This document shows positions 45,463 to 46,465 of a stretch of 46,465 nt of DNA, in pieces; within the stretch, counting starts at the first letter, position 1; each line of letters starts with the position of its first letter. Source of the stretch: Methylovulum psychrotolerans (GTDB lineage: Bacteria > Pseudomonadota > Gammaproteobacteria > Methylococcales > Methylomonadaceae); the NCBI RefSeq assembly GCF_002923755.1, contig NZ_PGFZ01000006.1, forward strand, positions 188,230-234,694, read 5' to 3'. The notes under the pieces are model-generated. The model ran no database searches, was not told the DNA's origin, and saw only the letters and a list, made by a program, of their open reading frames with translations. The translations under genes were made by a program, and so were the position numbers.

Positions 45463-45553
45463 ACATTAACAGCCAGTCAGCCTATTTTACTGACGGCTTC
45501 CGGTACGCCATATCGGCAAACCGGCATTTATTTACACTTTTTGGAGTATTATC

Positions 45554-45703
45554 ATGACAAAAAAACTGTTAGCTTGGGCATTAGTATTGGGTTTTATGGC
45601 GACATTAACTGCGTGCAACACGATTGAAGGCATGGGCAAAGACGTAGAAAGCGGCGGCAGCCATGTTGAAGGTGCCGCTAAAGACGTGAAAAAAGGTATG
45701 TGA
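45554..45703 (+). CDS. Entericidin-like small lipoprotein
   Basis: This 49-residue protein has a lipoprotein signal peptide and lipobox LTAC (Cys 21), then NTIEGMGKDVESGGSHVEGA and AKDVKKGM. The pattern is that of the entericidin A/B family of small envelope lipoproteins. In Escherichia coli ecnA/ecnB form an antidote/toxin pair under stress; elsewhere single copies such as this one are common and the role is unclear. TTTGGAGTATTATC precedes the ATG. A strong hairpin follows. Confidence 0.88.
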   Translation: MTKKLLAWALVLGFMATLTACNTIEGMGKDVESGGSHVEGAAKDVKKGM

Positions 45704-45718
45704 TAGGCGGTTGCCATA

Positions 45719-45745
45719 CCTGCGGTAACGTCTTGTTACCGCAGG
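45719..45745 (+). terminator. Hairpin after the entericidin-like gene
   Basis: CCTGCGGTAAC (45719-45729) is exactly complementary to GTTACCGCAGG (45735-45745). It lies 16 bases after the stop. No long T-run is present, but the stem is strong. Confidence 0.6.
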
Positions 45746-46225
45746 CCAGTTGCTACTGGTTGGGCTTGCCGCCATTAACCATTACAAAATCTGCCTCCAA
45801 GCGTGATAAGCCCTTTGAAATAAAGGCCAGCCATACGCGATAGCGGATTGCTGAAACTATTGATGATTAAAAAATTCTTCAGTTCTGCTTTGCCAGTGTA
45901 AATGAGCAATCATACATCAAGGGCGATAACTTTCTCATCCGCTTCCTCGGTTTCTTGTGGCTGTTGCCGCAAATAGTCCAGCACTGCTTACATATAGGCT
46001 GTTCAATAGTATTGCTTATCGACCCTACGCCCCCCCAATTGATTTTCCTGCCCTTTGCGGTAGCGGAAATTGTCAGCGTCATTGTCGCCTCAGCGGTTAA
46101 CGTTTAAGCGGCTTTTTTGTCTTGGATAGATTCCTCTTAGTTACTGATGTTACGCAGACATATTCTGCGGTTTAAAAAACAAATAATGAGTCGTTACCGC
46201 GACGGTTTTTTTAATCGGGTTGGGT
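45746..46225. other. Gene-free stretch near the right end
   Basis: No convincing gene was found. A frame at 45879-46082 (-) has no family resemblance or ribosome-binding site. Confidence 0.5.
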
Positions 46226-46331
46226 ACACTTGCCGACGCTCGGCATCCCTGCCGCGCCCCTGCGGGTATTCGGGCTGATCCCGACAAAACCTGCTGTGCT
46301 CGGCGCGGCAAACAGGTTACTGCGTAACGTC
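46226..46331. repeat. Structured extragenic repeat, copy B
   Basis: This second copy of the element at 13-156 shares the CCGACGC...CGGCATCCCTGCCGCGCCCC block, the GCTGATCCCGACAAAACCTG block and the terminal GTTACTGCGTAAC dyad (46316-46328). It lacks the extra hairpin of copy A and has a small insertion (GGGTATT). Confidence 0.78.
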
Positions 46332-46423
46332 AGTTATTACTCGATCATCAAGTTTTTCATAAAGTCACCTCTAAATAGTGGGGAAGATTAGCGGAGAGCT
46401 AAGGCTTGTTAAGGTGGGCAACT

Positions 46424-46443
46424 CCCTCCCCTGATGGGGAGGG
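46424..46443. repeat. Short GC palindrome at the window end
   Basis: CCCTCCCC (46424-46431) pairs exactly with GGGGAGGG (46436-46443) around TGAT, followed by GTTGGGGTGGGG-type sequence. This type of motif is common as a repetitive extragenic palindrome in proteobacteria. Confidence 0.55.
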
Positions 46444-46465
46444 TTGGGGTGGGGAGAATAAAATC

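Noticed and set aside
45501-45520. GTACGCC sequence before the entericidin-like gene
   Set aside because: Only one half-site is present, with no symmetrical partner at the right spacing.
45879-46082. Minus-strand frame near the right end
   Set aside because: No ribosome-binding site, no recognisable domain and it lies in non-coding-looking sequence.

Overview
The window looks like gammaproteobacterial DNA, most plausibly from a methylotroph or methanotroph relative (Methylococcales-like). That is inferred from moderate GC, protein flavour and gene complement (N-type ATPase, cyclic glucan synthase, CbpA/CbpM, CsbD and BON stress proteins). No diagnostic gene such as pmo or a 16S rRNA is present, so the assignment is soft. 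No tRNA, rRNA, CRISPR array or insertion sequence was found.

Layout. 1-160 is a structured extragenic repeat whose second copy lies at 46226-46331. 195-3707 (+) is the distal half of an N-type ATPase operon (c, b with a delta-like tail, alpha, gamma). A YihY-type membrane protein (3800-5089) and a thiopurine methyltransferase (5137-5793, -) follow, then a giant cyclic beta-1,2-glucan synthase (5906-14626, -). 14868-17645 is a first cluster of small envelope or stress proteins. 18110-25843 (+) is a signalling block: a Crp/Fnr regulator, two paralogous hybrid histidine kinases and a REC-PAS protein. 26010-27827 holds cbpA-cbpM and a host-attachment-family protein. 28203-30955 holds exported or membrane stress-type proteins and a small lipoprotein. 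phoU, a DEAD-box helicase and an orphan PaaK-like adenylate-forming enzyme come next. 36478-38101 is a plasmid-type origin: 21-bp iterons followed by a Rep_3 initiator. 38408-42847 (-) is a five-gene unit with a PPK2 polyphosphate kinase followed by a Mla-like lipid ABC transporter. 42977-45703 is a second cluster of very small stress proteins, including two CsbD-like proteins, SmbP-like, lmo0937-like and entericidin-like.

The most interesting signal is a recurring 16-bp dyad, TGTRC-N6-GYACA. It occurs seven times, always between genes. In six cases a good -10-like hexamer starts 29.5 or 30.5 bp from the dyad centre; the seventh has a weaker one. This is the geometry of class II CRP-type activator promoters (operator near -41.5). 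Six of the sites precede small stress or envelope genes (coiled-coil protein, exported proteins, lipoprotein, both CsbD genes). The most perfect copy lies upstream of the window's own Crp/Fnr regulator. I propose that this regulator, possibly autoregulated, controls a small-protein stress regulon spread over both clusters. The operator and promoter pattern is read from the sequence; the regulator-operator pairing is inference.

The iteron/Rep_3 origin suggests that the window is part of a large plasmid or secondary replicon, or that it carries an integrated plasmid. No parA/parB or mobilisation genes are visible here.
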